Shown here one piece after another: positions 1 through 8,199 of a stretch of 20,505 nucleotides of DNA (position 1 is its first letter; each line of letters opens with the position of its first letter). Origin of the DNA: an uncultured Clostridia bacterium (GTDB taxonomy: Bacteria > Bacillota > Clostridia > Oscillospirales > QAKW01). Location of the stretch: assembly GCA_944387905.1 (NCBI GenBank), contig CALXGU010000006.1, positions 1-20,505 on the forward strand, in the 5' to 3' direction. Below the pieces are notes generated by a model, which ran no database searches, had not been told where the DNA came from, and saw only the letters and a list, made by a program, of their open reading frames with translations. The translations under genes were made by a program, and so were the position numbers.

Positions 1-745
1 TTTCATTTGTATATGTAAGGTGGCACACCACCTTATTCTCGCCTATATCCGCGTTTTCAAACGAAAACGGAACTATATCTCTGTCTCCGTACTGGACTTC
101 AAGCCCGTCAAAATTTATTGAGCGTCTGTTGACGCGGGCGGGAGTGCCGGTCTTGAACCGCCGTAGTGTGATACCCAGCTTTTCAAGACAGGCAGACAGC
201 TTTGTCGCGGCAAACATACCGTCTGGTCCGCTTTCATAGGACTTGTCGCCTATAATGATACGTCCCGCAAGATACGTACCGCTTGCTATTATAACTGCCT
301 TTGCTCCGTACTGCGCGCCCAGGTGCGTAACAACAGAGCTCACAGCTCCGTTTTCAGTCAGTATCTCCGTTATTTCAGCCTGTACAAGCGACAAGTTGTC
401 TGTGCTCTCAAGCACATTTTTCATATACTGTGAATACACGCGCCGGTCAGACTGGACTCTGAGCGAATGAACTGCAGGGCCCTTACCGAGATTGAGCATT
501 CGGCTCTGCAGAAAAGTAGCGTCTGCAGCCTTTCCCATCTCTCCGCCCAAAGCATCTATTTCACACACAAGATGACCCTTTGCTGTGCCGCCGATAGACG
601 GATTGCACGGCATGTTTCCTACCGAGTCAAGGTTTATTGTAAATACTGCTGTTTTGCAGCCAAGCCGCGCAGACGCGAGCCCCGCCTCTATTCCGGCATG
701 GCCCGCGCCTATTACAACGACATCAAAATCATCTACATGATACAT
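1..745 (-). CDS. mnmG: tRNA uridine-5-carboxymethylaminomethyl modification enzyme MnmG (GidA), N-terminal part, cut by window edge
   Basis: With MnmE, MnmG installs the (carboxymethyl)aminomethyl group on the wobble uridine of certain tRNAs, using FAD and methylene-tetrahydrofolate, in the cytoplasm. The frame is open from the ATG at 745 to position 1, giving 248 codons of a family that is usually about 620-650 residues. Visible signatures are the N-terminal FAD dinucleotide-binding loop (VVVIGAGHAGIEA, residues 9-21), the block NMPCNPSIGGTAKGHL followed by EIDALGGEMGKAAD, and GKGPAVHSLRVQSDR. These are family-diagnostic. The start is supported by AGGAAG about six bases upstream, lying inside the end of the glycosidase gene, whose stop is only 3 bases away. 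It is the last visible gene of the recA-led operon. The C-terminal MnmE- and tRNA-binding part is outside the window. Confidence 0.95.
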   Translation of the reverse strand, partial: MYHVDDFDVVVIGAGHAGIEAGLASARLGCKTAVFTINLDSVGNMPCNPSIGGTAKGHLVCEIDALGGEMGKAADATFLQSRMLNLGKGPAVHSLRVQSDRRVYSQYMKNVLESTDNLSLVQAEITEILTENGAVSSVVTHLGAQYGAKAVIIASGTYLAGRIIIGDKSYESGPDGMFAATKLSACLEKLGITLRRFKTGTPARVNRRSINFDGLEVQYGDRDIVPFSFENADIGENKVVCHLTYTNE

Positions 746-748
746 TTT

Positions 749-1843
749 TTACTTCCTAAATCTTTTATCTGCCATTTGGTTGAATTGCTTTATTATTTCG
801 ATTTCGTGTGGATCGTACGGACGCAGATTAGGTCTGAACAGATCATGCTGCCACTTTGTAAAATCATAATCCACATCGGTATCAGGGTCATCGTACTGTT
901 CCCACATCGCATCCCACGGCTCGTTTGTCTGAGTCTTGCCCAAAACAAAGCCCCAGCACATATTGCCTATGCCCAACATATACATGAGCGGATAAATATC
1001 AAACACATTATTATGGTTTATTCTGTGCAGCCATTCAGTACAGATCAGCGGTCGGCCGTACAGGCGCAGCTGGTCTATGGTATTACAGAACTTAGGCAGC
1101 TTGGAATAGCTGTGAAAGCTTATGATATCGGACAGCTCAAGTGACCGTTCTTCTTCTTGGGAACGCAGTTTATCGTTTGAAGGCGAGCGCCAGATATCGG
1201 CAGTTACAGGCTGATCGGGATCACATGCACGAACTGTATCAAACATCTTGTCAATAATAGGAATACTGTCGGCGCCTAAGCTTATGCCCGGTTCATTATA
1301 CACATTCCAAAACGCTATGCGATCATCATGTGCGTATTTTTCGACCACCGTTTTTATCATCTGCCAGAACTTATCGCGCAGCAGCGGAGACTGAGCATAA
1401 TGATATTCTTTCTTATGTTTTTCCTCTTCTGTAAGAGGGAATCTGCCCTGATGATAACCCAGCGCATAAGCTTGTTTTCCTATCTTTTTTGGCTTAAAAT
1501 CTTCAAACTCACCGCGCGGGAGGTCCTCCTCCGACGTCAGCACCGGCACAACGTACTGACCGTGCTTATGCGACAGCGATATGTATTTTTCAAGTATTTC
1601 CATGAAAAAATCCGGTTCCTGCAGCCATGCCTCGAATATCAGCCATATCCTTACCGTATTGAATCCGATCTCTTTGGCAAGGGCAAGTTCACGGTCAGCC
1701 GTTTCCAGATGACTTTCACTGTCATAACTCTGCCACATATCAAAACGATTTGCACAGTCACTGCCTATAAAATTACATCCGCGCAGCCACGGCATTGAGC
1801 TGTACCAGTCAAAAGCCTGCTGTTTTGTCCATCTCTTGTTCAT
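749..1843 (-). CDS. Cytoplasmic glycoside hydrolase, clan GH-A (GH5-like cellulase-superfamily TIM barrel)
   Basis: A 364-residue protein with the layout of a retaining clan GH-A glycosidase. It has an early LRGCNFIGSD strand, NTVRIWLIFEAWL near residues 62-74, the acid/base motif WNVYNEPG (Glu184), HSYSKLP near 244-250, and the nucleophile strand LICTEWLHR (Glu270), followed by WGFVLGKTQT. The two glutamates sit at the ends of strands 4 and 7, as in GH5 and related families. There is no signal peptide, membrane segment or carbohydrate-binding module, so it should act inside the cell on imported oligosaccharides. It starts at ATG with AAGGAG 11 bases upstream, inside the end of the preceding flavoprotein gene (5-base gap). 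Its place between tRNA-modification and cysteine genes gives no clue to substrate. The exact CAZy family or subfamily cannot be fixed by eye; a glucanase, mannanase or xylanase-annotated relative are all possible. Confidence 0.8.
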   Translation of the reverse strand: MNKRWTKQQAFDWYSSMPWLRGCNFIGSDCANRFDMWQSYDSESHLETADRELALAKEIGFNTVRIWLIFEAWLQEPDFFMEILEKYISLSHKHGQYVVPVLTSEEDLPRGEFEDFKPKKIGKQAYALGYHQGRFPLTEEEKHKKEYHYAQSPLLRDKFWQMIKTVVEKYAHDDRIAFWNVYNEPGISLGADSIPIIDKMFDTVRACDPDQPVTADIWRSPSNDKLRSQEEERSLELSDIISFHSYSKLPKFCNTIDQLRLYGRPLICTEWLHRINHNNVFDIYPLMYMLGIGNMCWGFVLGKTQTNEPWDAMWEQYDDPDTDVDYDFTKWQHDLFRPNLRPYDPHEIEIIKQFNQMADKRFRK

Positions 1844-1848
1844 ATTGT

Positions 1849-2325
1849 TTACTTCTCCTTATTCTGTTTGCATGTCCATTCGGAAACGGTTAAACGTATC
1901 ACCTGTGTCTTTTTTAATACATCTTTTTTAAAATCACATAAATTTTCATGTCCGTAGTGCTGCATTATACAAGCCAGTCCGAAAATTTTTTCTTCTGTAT
2001 CCTCTATGATGCTGGCTACTCCTTTACCCATTATACTCTGATATAGAAAGGTACAGCTGCACGCGGTACTACCTGCTGCAACACTATGACCCGTATCCAT
2101 CTCAAAAACAACATTGGGGTCTGATCTCAGTATATCTGTTTTTCTTCCGCTTTCGGCGCAGTGGAAATACAGTTTTATGTCTGAGTCCTGCTCAGCGATA
2201 CCGAAATTCATAGGGACTATATAAACACCGTTTTCATCACGCAGACCGAGCCGGCAACAGTCGCATTTGCGCATAATTTTCAGCATTTCTTTCAAATCCG
2301 TGATCTGTCTGTCTTTTCTTCTCAT
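1849..2325 (-). CDS. Pyridoxamine 5'-phosphate oxidase family flavoprotein (NimA-like FMN-binding split barrel)
   Basis: A 158-residue protein of the small FMN-binding split-barrel family that includes 5-nitroimidazole-resistance (Nim) proteins. Recognisable features are the N-terminal MRRKDRQITDLKEM..I motif, CDCCRLGLRDENGVYIVPMNFG (residues about 21-42), the FMN-contact strand LYFHCAESGRKTDIL (about 53-67), and a downstream VVFEMDTG strand. These follow the family pattern from end to end and the length is normal. Members bind FMN and are generally assigned oxidoreductase roles; few have known substrates, so no specific reaction is claimed and antibiotic resistance should not be assumed. It lies 21 bases downstream of cysS and 5 bases upstream of the glycosidase and is probably cotranscribed. 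The ribosome binding site upstream of the ATG is weak. Confidence 0.85.
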   Translation of the reverse strand: MRRKDRQITDLKEMLKIMRKCDCCRLGLRDENGVYIVPMNFGIAEQDSDIKLYFHCAESGRKTDILRSDPNVVFEMDTGHSVAAGSTACSCTFLYQSIMGKGVASIIEDTEEKIFGLACIMQHYGHENLCDFKKDVLKKTQVIRLTVSEWTCKQNKEK

Positions 2326-2346
2326 TTTACATCACGACCCGGCTGT

Positions 2347-3744
2347 TCACTGTTTTTTTATCAGCACCTTTACCCCGTCCTTTGTGTCCTCGAGAATAAC
2401 GCCCATCTCCGCCAGCTGCTGACGTATCCTGTCAGCCTCGGCATAGTCGCGGTCCTTTCGCGCCTGACTGCGTCTGTCTACGAGTTCCTGAACGTCTTTA
2501 GGAACTTCAGCCGGCATATCGTTTTTAAGGATATTGAGCACATCGCACAGCCGCATAAACTTATCAAGCAGTTTTGTTCCGAACTCTGATGACGTTATCG
2601 CTTCTGTGTTTATTTTACGTGCAAAATCAAACAATACCGATATTGCGTCGGCAGTATTGAGATCGTCGTCCATCTTTTCACGGAATTTAGCCTCAAAGAT
2701 ATCATATTCGCCAAGACGTTTTGTTTCCGACTCGGTCATCTTCTGGACCGAGGCATTTTTTATTTCAAATTCGAGATTGTTTTTTGCAGTGTACAGCCGT
2801 TCAAGTCCCGCCTTTGCGGATGCCAGAACGTCTGCGCTGTAATTTATAGGGCTTCTGTAATGGCTGGAGAGCATAAAAAATCGTATCGTCTCATAGCCGT
2901 AGGCTTTTGCCGCTTCACGCACGGTAAAGAAGTTGCCCAGAGATTTGCTCATTTTTTTACTGTCTACATTTATATGTCCGTTATGCAGCCAGTAATGGGC
3001 AAATTCGCAGCCGTTTGCCGCCTCGGACTGAGCAATTTCATTTTCGTGATGCGGAAAGATAAGATCTACGCCTCCGCAGTGTATATCGATAGTCTTGCCC
3101 AAATATTTATTTGCCATTGCAGAGCACTCGATATGCCAGCCGGGTCTGCCGCGGCCCCACGGTGAATCCCAGGACGGCTCGCCGGGTTTGGCGGCTTTCC
3201 AGATCACAAAATCAAGCGGATCTTCCTTTTTGTCGTTTATCTCTATTCTCGCACCGCTCTCCAGCTGCTCGATCGGATAATGCGACAGTTTGCCGTAACC
3301 GTCAAACTTTGTGGTTCTGTAAAATACGTCACCGTCAGCCTCATATGCCATACCCTTGTCCACCAGAGTTTGGACAAGCTTGATTATATCATCCACACAT
3401 TCAGTGGCGCGCGGATGCACTGTCGCCTTTGTAACGCCCAGACCGCCCGCGTCTGTAAAATACTCATCTATAAATCTGTCGCCCAGCTCTTTGACAGTGA
3501 TATTATCCTCGTTTGCGCGCTTTATCACTTTATCGTCGATAGCTGTAAAATTCTGGACAAATCTCACTTTTTTACCGCAGAACTCAAAATATCTGCGAAG
3601 CACGTCAAAAGTGATAAACGGACGCGCGTTGCCGATATGAAAATAATCATAAACAGTAGGCCCGCAGGCATAAATCGTGACAGTACCGGGTTTTATCTCA
3701 TAAAATTCCTCTTTCTTGCGCGTCAATGTATTATAACGCTTCAT
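2347..3744 (-). CDS. cysS: Cysteinyl-tRNA synthetase
   Basis: Class I aminoacyl-tRNA synthetase that charges tRNA-Cys with cysteine in the cytoplasm. The 465-residue length is typical. The HIGH motif appears as HIGN (residues 36-39, in VYDYFHIGNARPF) and the KMSKS loop at about 264-268 (DSKKMSKSLGNF). The zinc site that selects cysteine is present as Cys27 (IYACGPTVY), Cys207 (WHIECSAM), His232 and Glu236 (FPHHENE). The C terminus has the usual helical anticodon-binding region, ending in RRSQARKDRDYAEADRIR then LAEMGVILEDTKDGV. Its ATG overlaps the cysE stop by four bases (ATGA), indicating translational coupling of cysteine synthesis and cysteine charging. The cysE-cysS pairing is common in Bacillota. 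Confidence 0.98.
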   Translation of the reverse strand: MKRYNTLTRKKEEFYEIKPGTVTIYACGPTVYDYFHIGNARPFITFDVLRRYFEFCGKKVRFVQNFTAIDDKVIKRANEDNITVKELGDRFIDEYFTDAGGLGVTKATVHPRATECVDDIIKLVQTLVDKGMAYEADGDVFYRTTKFDGYGKLSHYPIEQLESGARIEINDKKEDPLDFVIWKAAKPGEPSWDSPWGRGRPGWHIECSAMANKYLGKTIDIHCGGVDLIFPHHENEIAQSEAANGCEFAHYWLHNGHINVDSKKMSKSLGNFFTVREAAKAYGYETIRFFMLSSHYRSPINYSADVLASAKAGLERLYTAKNNLEFEIKNASVQKMTESETKRLGEYDIFEAKFREKMDDDLNTADAISVLFDFARKINTEAITSSEFGTKLLDKFMRLCDVLNILKNDMPAEVPKDVQELVDRRSQARKDRDYAEADRIRQQLAEMGVILEDTKDGVKVLIKKQ

Positions 3745-4373
3745 TTTTTGTTCTCATCAAGCCGTATTTCAAGCTTTTGTATTCGTGATTCCAGTCTGCA
3801 TATCTCCTGCGCGACGGGATCGGGGATATGTACCTGATCCAGCTCGCACACCGGTTTTCCGCCTATACGCACTATCCGTGCCGGCACGCCTACCGCAGTA
3901 GAATTATCGGGAATATCCGTCAAAACTACGGCGCCTGCCGCTATTTTGACGTTGTTGCCTATTTTAACAGGTCCCAGCACCTTAGCTCCCGCGCCAACCA
4001 TAACGTTATCGCCCAGCGTAGGATGACGTTTGCCCGTTTCCTTTCCGGTACCGCCCAAAGTCACGCCCTGATATATAACGCAGTCATTGCCTATCTCGGT
4101 AGTCTCGCCTATAACTACGCCGCTGCCGTGATCAATAAAAAATCCGCGGCCGATCTTAGCTCCCGGATGTATCTCTATCCCCGTCTTGAACTTTGCGCGT
4201 TCACTTATCATACGCGCTCTGAAAAACTTGCCTTTTTGATACAGTCGATGAGCGCGGCGGTAATACCTGAGAGCCTTAAAGCCCTTATACAGCAAAAATA
4301 TCTCTATATCGCTTCTGGCGGCAGGATCTCGCTGTTTTATAAAATCTATTTCATATCTGTATTTATCGAACAT
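3741..4373 (-). CDS. cysE: Serine O-acetyltransferase
   Basis: Catalyses serine plus acetyl-CoA to O-acetylserine, the committed step of cysteine biosynthesis. The 210-residue protein is the short form typical of Gram-positive bacteria: a short alpha-helical N terminus, then a left-handed parallel beta-helix of hexapeptide repeats from about residue 65. The catalytic region FFIDHGSGVVIGETTEIG and the second histidine in GKRHPTLGDNVMVGAGAKVLG are visible, as is the AAGAVVLTDIP ... TAVGVPARIV acetyl-CoA binding end. The C-terminal tail carries a coiled helix (QEICRLESRIQKLEIRLDENKK region). The start ATG has a GGGG-type ribosome binding site 6 bases upstream. It is 13 bases downstream of pgsA and overlaps cysS by 4 bases. 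Confidence 0.96.
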   Translation of the reverse strand: MFDKYRYEIDFIKQRDPAARSDIEIFLLYKGFKALRYYRRAHRLYQKGKFFRARMISERAKFKTGIEIHPGAKIGRGFFIDHGSGVVIGETTEIGNDCVIYQGVTLGGTGKETGKRHPTLGDNVMVGAGAKVLGPVKIGNNVKIAAGAVVLTDIPDNSTAVGVPARIVRIGGKPVCELDQVHIPDPVAQEICRLESRIQKLEIRLDENKK

Positions 4374-4386
4374 ATTTTTCCCCGCT

Positions 4387-4962
4387 CTATTTTTTCGGAT
4401 CGATAAAGTCTTTGTTCTGCTTTACATACACAAGTCCGCTGATAACGGTAAGCACTGCGCTTATCCACAGAACCGCATCGGTAGCTACGGCATAAATATC
4501 TTTCAGCAGAACCGGGGTGTCAAAAATACTCATCAAATACTGAGACGCCAGAACAAAAATGATCGCAGACATCTGACTTACAGTTTTGCACTTGCCCCAG
4601 ATATTCGCCGCTATCACCTTGCCCTTGCCGGAAGAAATCAGGCGAAGGGATGTTATAAGAAATTCACGAAGCAGCACTATAAAAGCGATCCACACTACAC
4701 CGTGACCTATATCAAGCTCGATAAATCCCAAAAACGCGGCTGTCGTCAGCATTTTATCCGCAAGCGGATCGAGAAACTTACCGAAATCCGTTATAAGATT
4801 ATGCTTTCGCGCCATCTTTCCGTCTATCAGATCTGTCACAGACGCCAATACGAAGATTACCAGCGCCGCAAGAAAATGATGCTCAAAAGGAGTTATCATT
4901 GCAATGAGAAAAAACGGGGTCGCTATTATCCTGGCTACCGTAAGCTTATTTGGTGTATTCAC
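4387..4962 (-). CDS. pgsA: CDP-diacylglycerol--glycerol-3-phosphate 3-phosphatidyltransferase
   Basis: Membrane enzyme that makes phosphatidylglycerol phosphate from CDP-diacylglycerol and glycerol-3-phosphate, the first committed step to phosphatidylglycerol. The 191-residue protein has the CDP-alcohol phosphotransferase signature D-x2-D-G-x2-A-R-x8-G-x3-D-x3-D, seen as DLIDGKMAR then GKFLDPLAD near residues 45-72. Several hydrophobic helices surround it (FFLIAMITPF, FLAALVIFVLASV, VVWIAFIVLL, a C-terminal VLWISAVLTVISGLVYV). The start codon is GTG, overlapping the rimO stop as GTGA, with GGAGAG 8 bases upstream. The rimO-pgsA-recA neighbourhood is common in Bacillota; the usual cinA between pgsA and recA is absent. 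Confidence 0.96.
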   Translation of the reverse strand: MNTPNKLTVARIIATPFFLIAMITPFEHHFLAALVIFVLASVTDLIDGKMARKHNLITDFGKFLDPLADKMLTTAAFLGFIELDIGHGVVWIAFIVLLREFLITSLRLISSGKGKVIAANIWGKCKTVSQMSAIIFVLASQYLMSIFDTPVLLKDIYAVATDAVLWISAVLTVISGLVYVKQNKDFIDPKK

Positions 4963-6293
4963 TTTTCAATCTCTCCAATTAATTCAAAATCCATACTTTC
5001 CGTTATACGCACTCTGCACATATCGCCCAAACAGATCACATCGTCGCTTTTGAAAAATATCTTTCCGTCTATGTCGGGTGCCTCCATGTAGCTGCGGCCG
5101 AAATAATACTCTGCAAACCTGTCAAAACCCTCGCACATGACCGTGAGCGACTTGCCTATAAGGCTGCGCTGCTTTTCCAATACTATTTGCGACTGAATCA
5201 GCTCTACAGTCTCGGCGCGGGACTTGCTTACATCCTCGTCGACACGGCCGGGCATGTCATAGGCAGGAGTGCCGGTTTCGGCGGAAAATTGAAATACTCC
5301 CAGCTTATCGAATCGGGCAGCTTTCAGAAACGTGCACAGCTCTTCAAAATCCTGTTGAGTTTCGCCCGGGAATCCGACCATGACAGTAGTGCGAAGCACG
5401 ACACCCGGAATCTCGCTGCGCAGACGGTTTACCAGCTCCAGTAGAATTTGGCTGTTTTGAGGTCTGTTCATTGATTTTAAAACTTTTCCGGACGCGTGCT
5501 GGATCGGCATTTCTATATATTTTACTATCTTTGGCTGCGTTTTTATTACATCTATAAGCTTCTGCGTTATTTTTTCCGGATACAGATACATTATTCTGAT
5601 CCATTCTACCGAATCGATCTGACAAAGCCGCTCCAGAAGCTGAGGCAGTTTCCGGCTTCCGTATATATCGATACCGTAATTAGTCGTGTCCTGTGCTATT
5701 ACCACTATCTCTTTTGCTCCGTTTTGAGCAAGCTTTTCAGCCTCGGCTATTATATTTTCCATAGGCCGCGAACGAAAACCGCCGCGGATTATCGGTATCG
5801 CGCAATAGCTGCATCTGTTGGAGCAGCCGTCAGCTATTTTAAGGTATGTTGAAAACGGCGGACTTATTACAAAACGCTCGCCCTCAAGCTGGATATTGGA
5901 AAGATCGTCAAAAAACATGACCCGCTCTCCATCAAGCACCTTTTCCACCGCCTCCACAATACGTGAAAAACTGCCCACGCCCACAAATCCGTCCGCTTCA
6001 TACAGCTCCTCGGCTATTTCTTTTTCATACCTCTGGGCAAGACAGCCGCAGACAATGATTTTTTCAAGCTTTTTTTCTTTCTTGAGCTCAGCCACTTCAA
6101 AAAAAGTTTCAAGCGCCTCTTTTTTCGCGTCCTCTATAAATCCGCATGTATTTATAACGCAAACCTTTGATTTTTCCGGTTCGCCCGTTATATCATAGCC
6201 CGCGTTTTTGACCGCTGCTATCATTATTTCCGTATTGATCTGGTTTTTGGCACAGCCCAGCGATATAAAGCTGACAGCCGTTACTTCACTCAT
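4959..6293 (-). CDS. rimO: Ribosomal protein S12 methylthiotransferase RimO
   Basis: Radical-SAM enzyme that adds a methylthio group to the conserved aspartate of ribosomal protein S12 using two [4Fe-4S] clusters. From the ATG at 6293 it is 444 residues. The N-terminal methylthiotransferase domain has Cys14 (SLGCAKNQINTE), Cys50 (VINTCGFIEDAKKE) and Cys84 (VCGCLAQRY). The radical-SAM motif is Cys157-x3-Cys161-x2-Cys164 (DGCSNRCSYCAIP), and a TRAM-like RNA-binding domain ends the protein. An in-frame ATG at 6308 exists, but that codon begins the stretch ATGAGGAGGAAATAT, which is itself the ribosome binding site (GAGGAGG) for the ATG at 6293. The shorter start is therefore preferred. It overlaps recX by 8 bases and pgsA by 4. 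Confidence 0.96.
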   Translation of the reverse strand: MSEVTAVSFISLGCAKNQINTEIMIAAVKNAGYDITGEPEKSKVCVINTCGFIEDAKKEALETFFEVAELKKEKKLEKIIVCGCLAQRYEKEIAEELYEADGFVGVGSFSRIVEAVEKVLDGERVMFFDDLSNIQLEGERFVISPPFSTYLKIADGCSNRCSYCAIPIIRGGFRSRPMENIIAEAEKLAQNGAKEIVVIAQDTTNYGIDIYGSRKLPQLLERLCQIDSVEWIRIMYLYPEKITQKLIDVIKTQPKIVKYIEMPIQHASGKVLKSMNRPQNSQILLELVNRLRSEIPGVVLRTTVMVGFPGETQQDFEELCTFLKAARFDKLGVFQFSAETGTPAYDMPGRVDEDVSKSRAETVELIQSQIVLEKQRSLIGKSLTVMCEGFDRFAEYYFGRSYMEAPDIDGKIFFKSDDVICLGDMCRVRITESMDFELIGEIEK

Positions 6294-6924
6294 ATATTTC
6301 CTCCTCATATGCCGTTTCCGAAAGAACGGATTTTATTGCATCATAATCATATCCGTTTCGCATCAGTGCCGCAATCAGCTTTTTTATCTCTTTAGGATCT
6401 GACATATCACGTCTCAGTCTGCCGCTTATAAGTGTTTTTATATTCTCTCTGAAATCCGTTTCAAGACTATCCAGGGCTTCAGATGCGGTCTGCGGATCCA
6501 CCCCGCGCTGCCTCAGCTCCTGAATAATACGGCGCGGCCCGTAAAGTCTGCCTGTTGCAAGAGATGCAGCCAGCGAGCAGGCGTACCGCATATCATCTAT
6601 ATAACCGCTTCTGCACATTGCATCGACGCACTCGTTACAGATCTGTTGATCAAATCCGTACCGCGAAAGCTTTTCAAAAAGCTTTTTCCGGCTCATGTCA
6701 CCATAACTCAAATAATTATAAGCCTTGTTTTTTGCCTTTGAAAGCTGAACGGAATGCTCGACCTGAGACAGAAAATCCTCATTTATCTGAAGTCCGACAC
6801 GCAGTCCCGCCTCTAGCGCGGCGTCTTCCGAAACAGACATCAGATACTCCCCATCAGCATACACATCGACTATACCCTTTTTGTCCAGTCTCTGTATCAG
6901 CGCCGTTATCTTATTCAAAGTCAT
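6286..6924 (-). CDS. recX: RecA regulatory protein RecX
   Basis: RecX proteins bind RecA filaments and modulate their activity in recombination and SOS induction. This 212-residue copy has the family's helical repeat architecture: a short N-terminal beta region (VYADGEYLMSVSEDAALEAGLRVG), then three-helix modules with AYNYLSYGDMSRKKLFEKL, CVDAMCRSGYIDDMRYACSLA and the hallmark YGPRRIIQELRQRGVD. The ATG lies inside the last codons of recA (14-base overlap), so translation is coupled and expression follows recA. The length is normal for Bacillota RecX. Nothing unusual is seen. Confidence 0.93.
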   Translation of the reverse strand: MTLNKITALIQRLDKKGIVDVYADGEYLMSVSEDAALEAGLRVGLQINEDFLSQVEHSVQLSKAKNKAYNYLSYGDMSRKKLFEKLSRYGFDQQICNECVDAMCRSGYIDDMRYACSLAASLATGRLYGPRRIIQELRQRGVDPQTASEALDSLETDFRENIKTLISGRLRRDMSDPKEIKKLIAALMRNGYDYDAIKSVLSETAYEEEIYE

Positions 6925-8002
6925 CCGCGCTCACATCTATATCAGCCGAAGCCGCAGCCGGGGCGGCCTTTACGGCGGTTTTCGCAGACGCTGACGGTAC
7001 TGAGCCGTCATTTTTGTCATTGGCCGAAAGCTTGCTACGGATACGGTCTTCTACCTCTTTTGCAATATCGGGATTATCACGCAGAAACTGCTTGGCGTTT
7101 TCCTTGCCCTGACCGATACGCGTTTCGTTATACGAAAACCATGTGCCGCTCTTTTTGATTATATCAAACTGAACGCCAAGGTCTACAAGCTCACCGTATC
7201 TGGATATACCCTCTCCGTAAAGTATCTCAAAGCTTGCGACCTTAAAAGGCGGAGCCACCTTATTTTTTACGATCTTGCACTTGACGTTGTTTCCTATTAT
7301 CTCAGTGCCGTTTTTTATTGCCTCGCCCTTGCGTATATCGATTCTTACCGAGGCATAGAACTTAAGCGCGCGTCCGCCTGTTGTTGTCTCGGGGTTGCCG
7401 TAAATAACTCCGACCTTGTCCCTGAGCTGATTAATAAAAATTGCTACGCAGTTGCTTTTTGCGATCACGCCAGCAAGCTTTCTCAGAGCCTGCGACATCA
7501 GCCTTGCCTGGAGTCCGACATGAGACTCGCCCATATCCCCCTCTATCCCGGTCTTGGGGACAAGCGCCGCCCCCGAGTCGACAACTACGACATCTATTGC
7601 ATTGGAACGCACAAGCGCCTCTGTTATTTCAAGCGCCTGCTCACCGGTGTCCGGCTGGGACACAAGCACGTTATCGACATCTACTCCCAGCGCCGCGGCA
7701 TATACGGGATCAAGCGCATGCTCCGCATCGATAAACGCGACCTCTCCGCCGAGTTTCTGAGCCTCGGCTATTATGTGCAGCGCAACTGTCGTCTTACCGG
7801 AGGACTCGGGGCCGTAAATTTCAACTATACGACCTTTGGGCACGCCTCCGATCCCCAGCGCAGCATCAAGCGCCAGAGAGCCTGTGGGTATCGCGTCAAC
7901 CTTCATTTTGGCATTGTCACCCAGCTTCATTACCGCACCCTGACCGTACTGCTTTTCGATTTGTGCCAGAGCCGTTTCAAGCGCCTTCTTTTTATCTATC
8001 AT
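6911..8002 (-). CDS. recA: DNA recombinase RecA
   Basis: ATP-dependent strand-exchange protein and SOS coprotease activator. From the ATG at 8002 it is 363 residues. The Walker A motif GPESSGKT is at 64-71, Walker B is in VDVVVVDSGAALVP, and the MSQALRKLAG ... NCVAIFINQLRDKVGV...NPETTTGGRALKFYASVR core is fully conserved. The C terminus ends in an acidic tail after an Ala-rich stretch (SADIDVSADDFE). A TTG six bases upstream (8008) is in frame, but the ribosome binding site AGAGGGG lies 9 bases from the ATG and only 3 from the TTG, so ATG is chosen. It is the first gene of the minus-strand housekeeping operon, with its own near-consensus promoter about 30 bases upstream. Confidence 0.98.
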   Translation of the reverse strand: MIDKKKALETALAQIEKQYGQGAVMKLGDNAKMKVDAIPTGSLALDAALGIGGVPKGRIVEIYGPESSGKTTVALHIIAEAQKLGGEVAFIDAEHALDPVYAAALGVDVDNVLVSQPDTGEQALEITEALVRSNAIDVVVVDSGAALVPKTGIEGDMGESHVGLQARLMSQALRKLAGVIAKSNCVAIFINQLRDKVGVIYGNPETTTGGRALKFYASVRIDIRKGEAIKNGTEIIGNNVKCKIVKNKVAPPFKVASFEILYGEGISRYGELVDLGVQFDIIKKSGTWFSYNETRIGQGKENAKQFLRDNPDIAKEVEDRIRSKLSANDKNDGSVPSASAKTAVKAAPAAASADIDVSADDFE

Positions 8003-8038
8003 TTTCAATTTCCCCTCTACACATAGTTATATAGAATA

Positions 8039-8067
8039 ATTATATTATTTTAATATATCAAAGTCAA
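8039..8067 (-). promoter_or_regulatory. recA promoter (SigA-type)
   Basis: On the minus strand there is TTGACT at 8062-8067, a 17-base spacer, and TATAAT at 8039-8044. Transcription would start near 8032 and give a leader of about 30 bases before the recA ATG. No GAAC-N4-GTTC LexA box is visible around it. Confidence 0.85.
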
Positions 8068-8107
8068 TAAAGGAACGGAAAATCTAATGATTTTCCGTTC
8101 CTTTATT
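8066..8107 (-). terminator. Intrinsic terminator hairpin between the accessory region and recA
   Basis: A perfect 19-bp inverted repeat, AATAAAGGAACGGAAAATC (8066-8084) and its complement (8089-8107), separated by the loop TAAT. It lies downstream of the B1 gene, and its 3' edge on the minus strand overlaps the first two bases of the recA -35 element. The U-tract is only moderate (CCTTTATT). The remaining 92 bases up to the B1 stop hold no gene, only short GC-rich imperfect repeats. Confidence 0.7.
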
Positions 8108-8199
8108 TTACGTGCCCGCAGAGCATGCGCCTTACAGGGCATGATTCAATTGTTCAAAAGCATTGCCGCAGCGCGTTCCGCGCGCCTCATTTCACTGTT

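Noticed and set aside
467..1144. Plus-strand open frame of 225 codons across the mnmG/glycosidase junction
   Set aside because: Both genes it overlaps are firmly identified on the minus strand; the product has no recognisable domain.
6294..6308. Upstream ATG for RimO
   Set aside because: This ATG is part of the GAGGAGG ribosome binding site that serves the ATG at 6293.
8003..8008. TTG start for RecA at 8008
   Set aside because: It would leave only 3 bases to the ribosome binding site; the ATG at 8002 has 9.
8073..8100. LexA operator in the hairpin upstream of recA
   Set aside because: GAAC and GTTC are present but 20 bases apart rather than 4; the symmetry is explained by the terminator stem.
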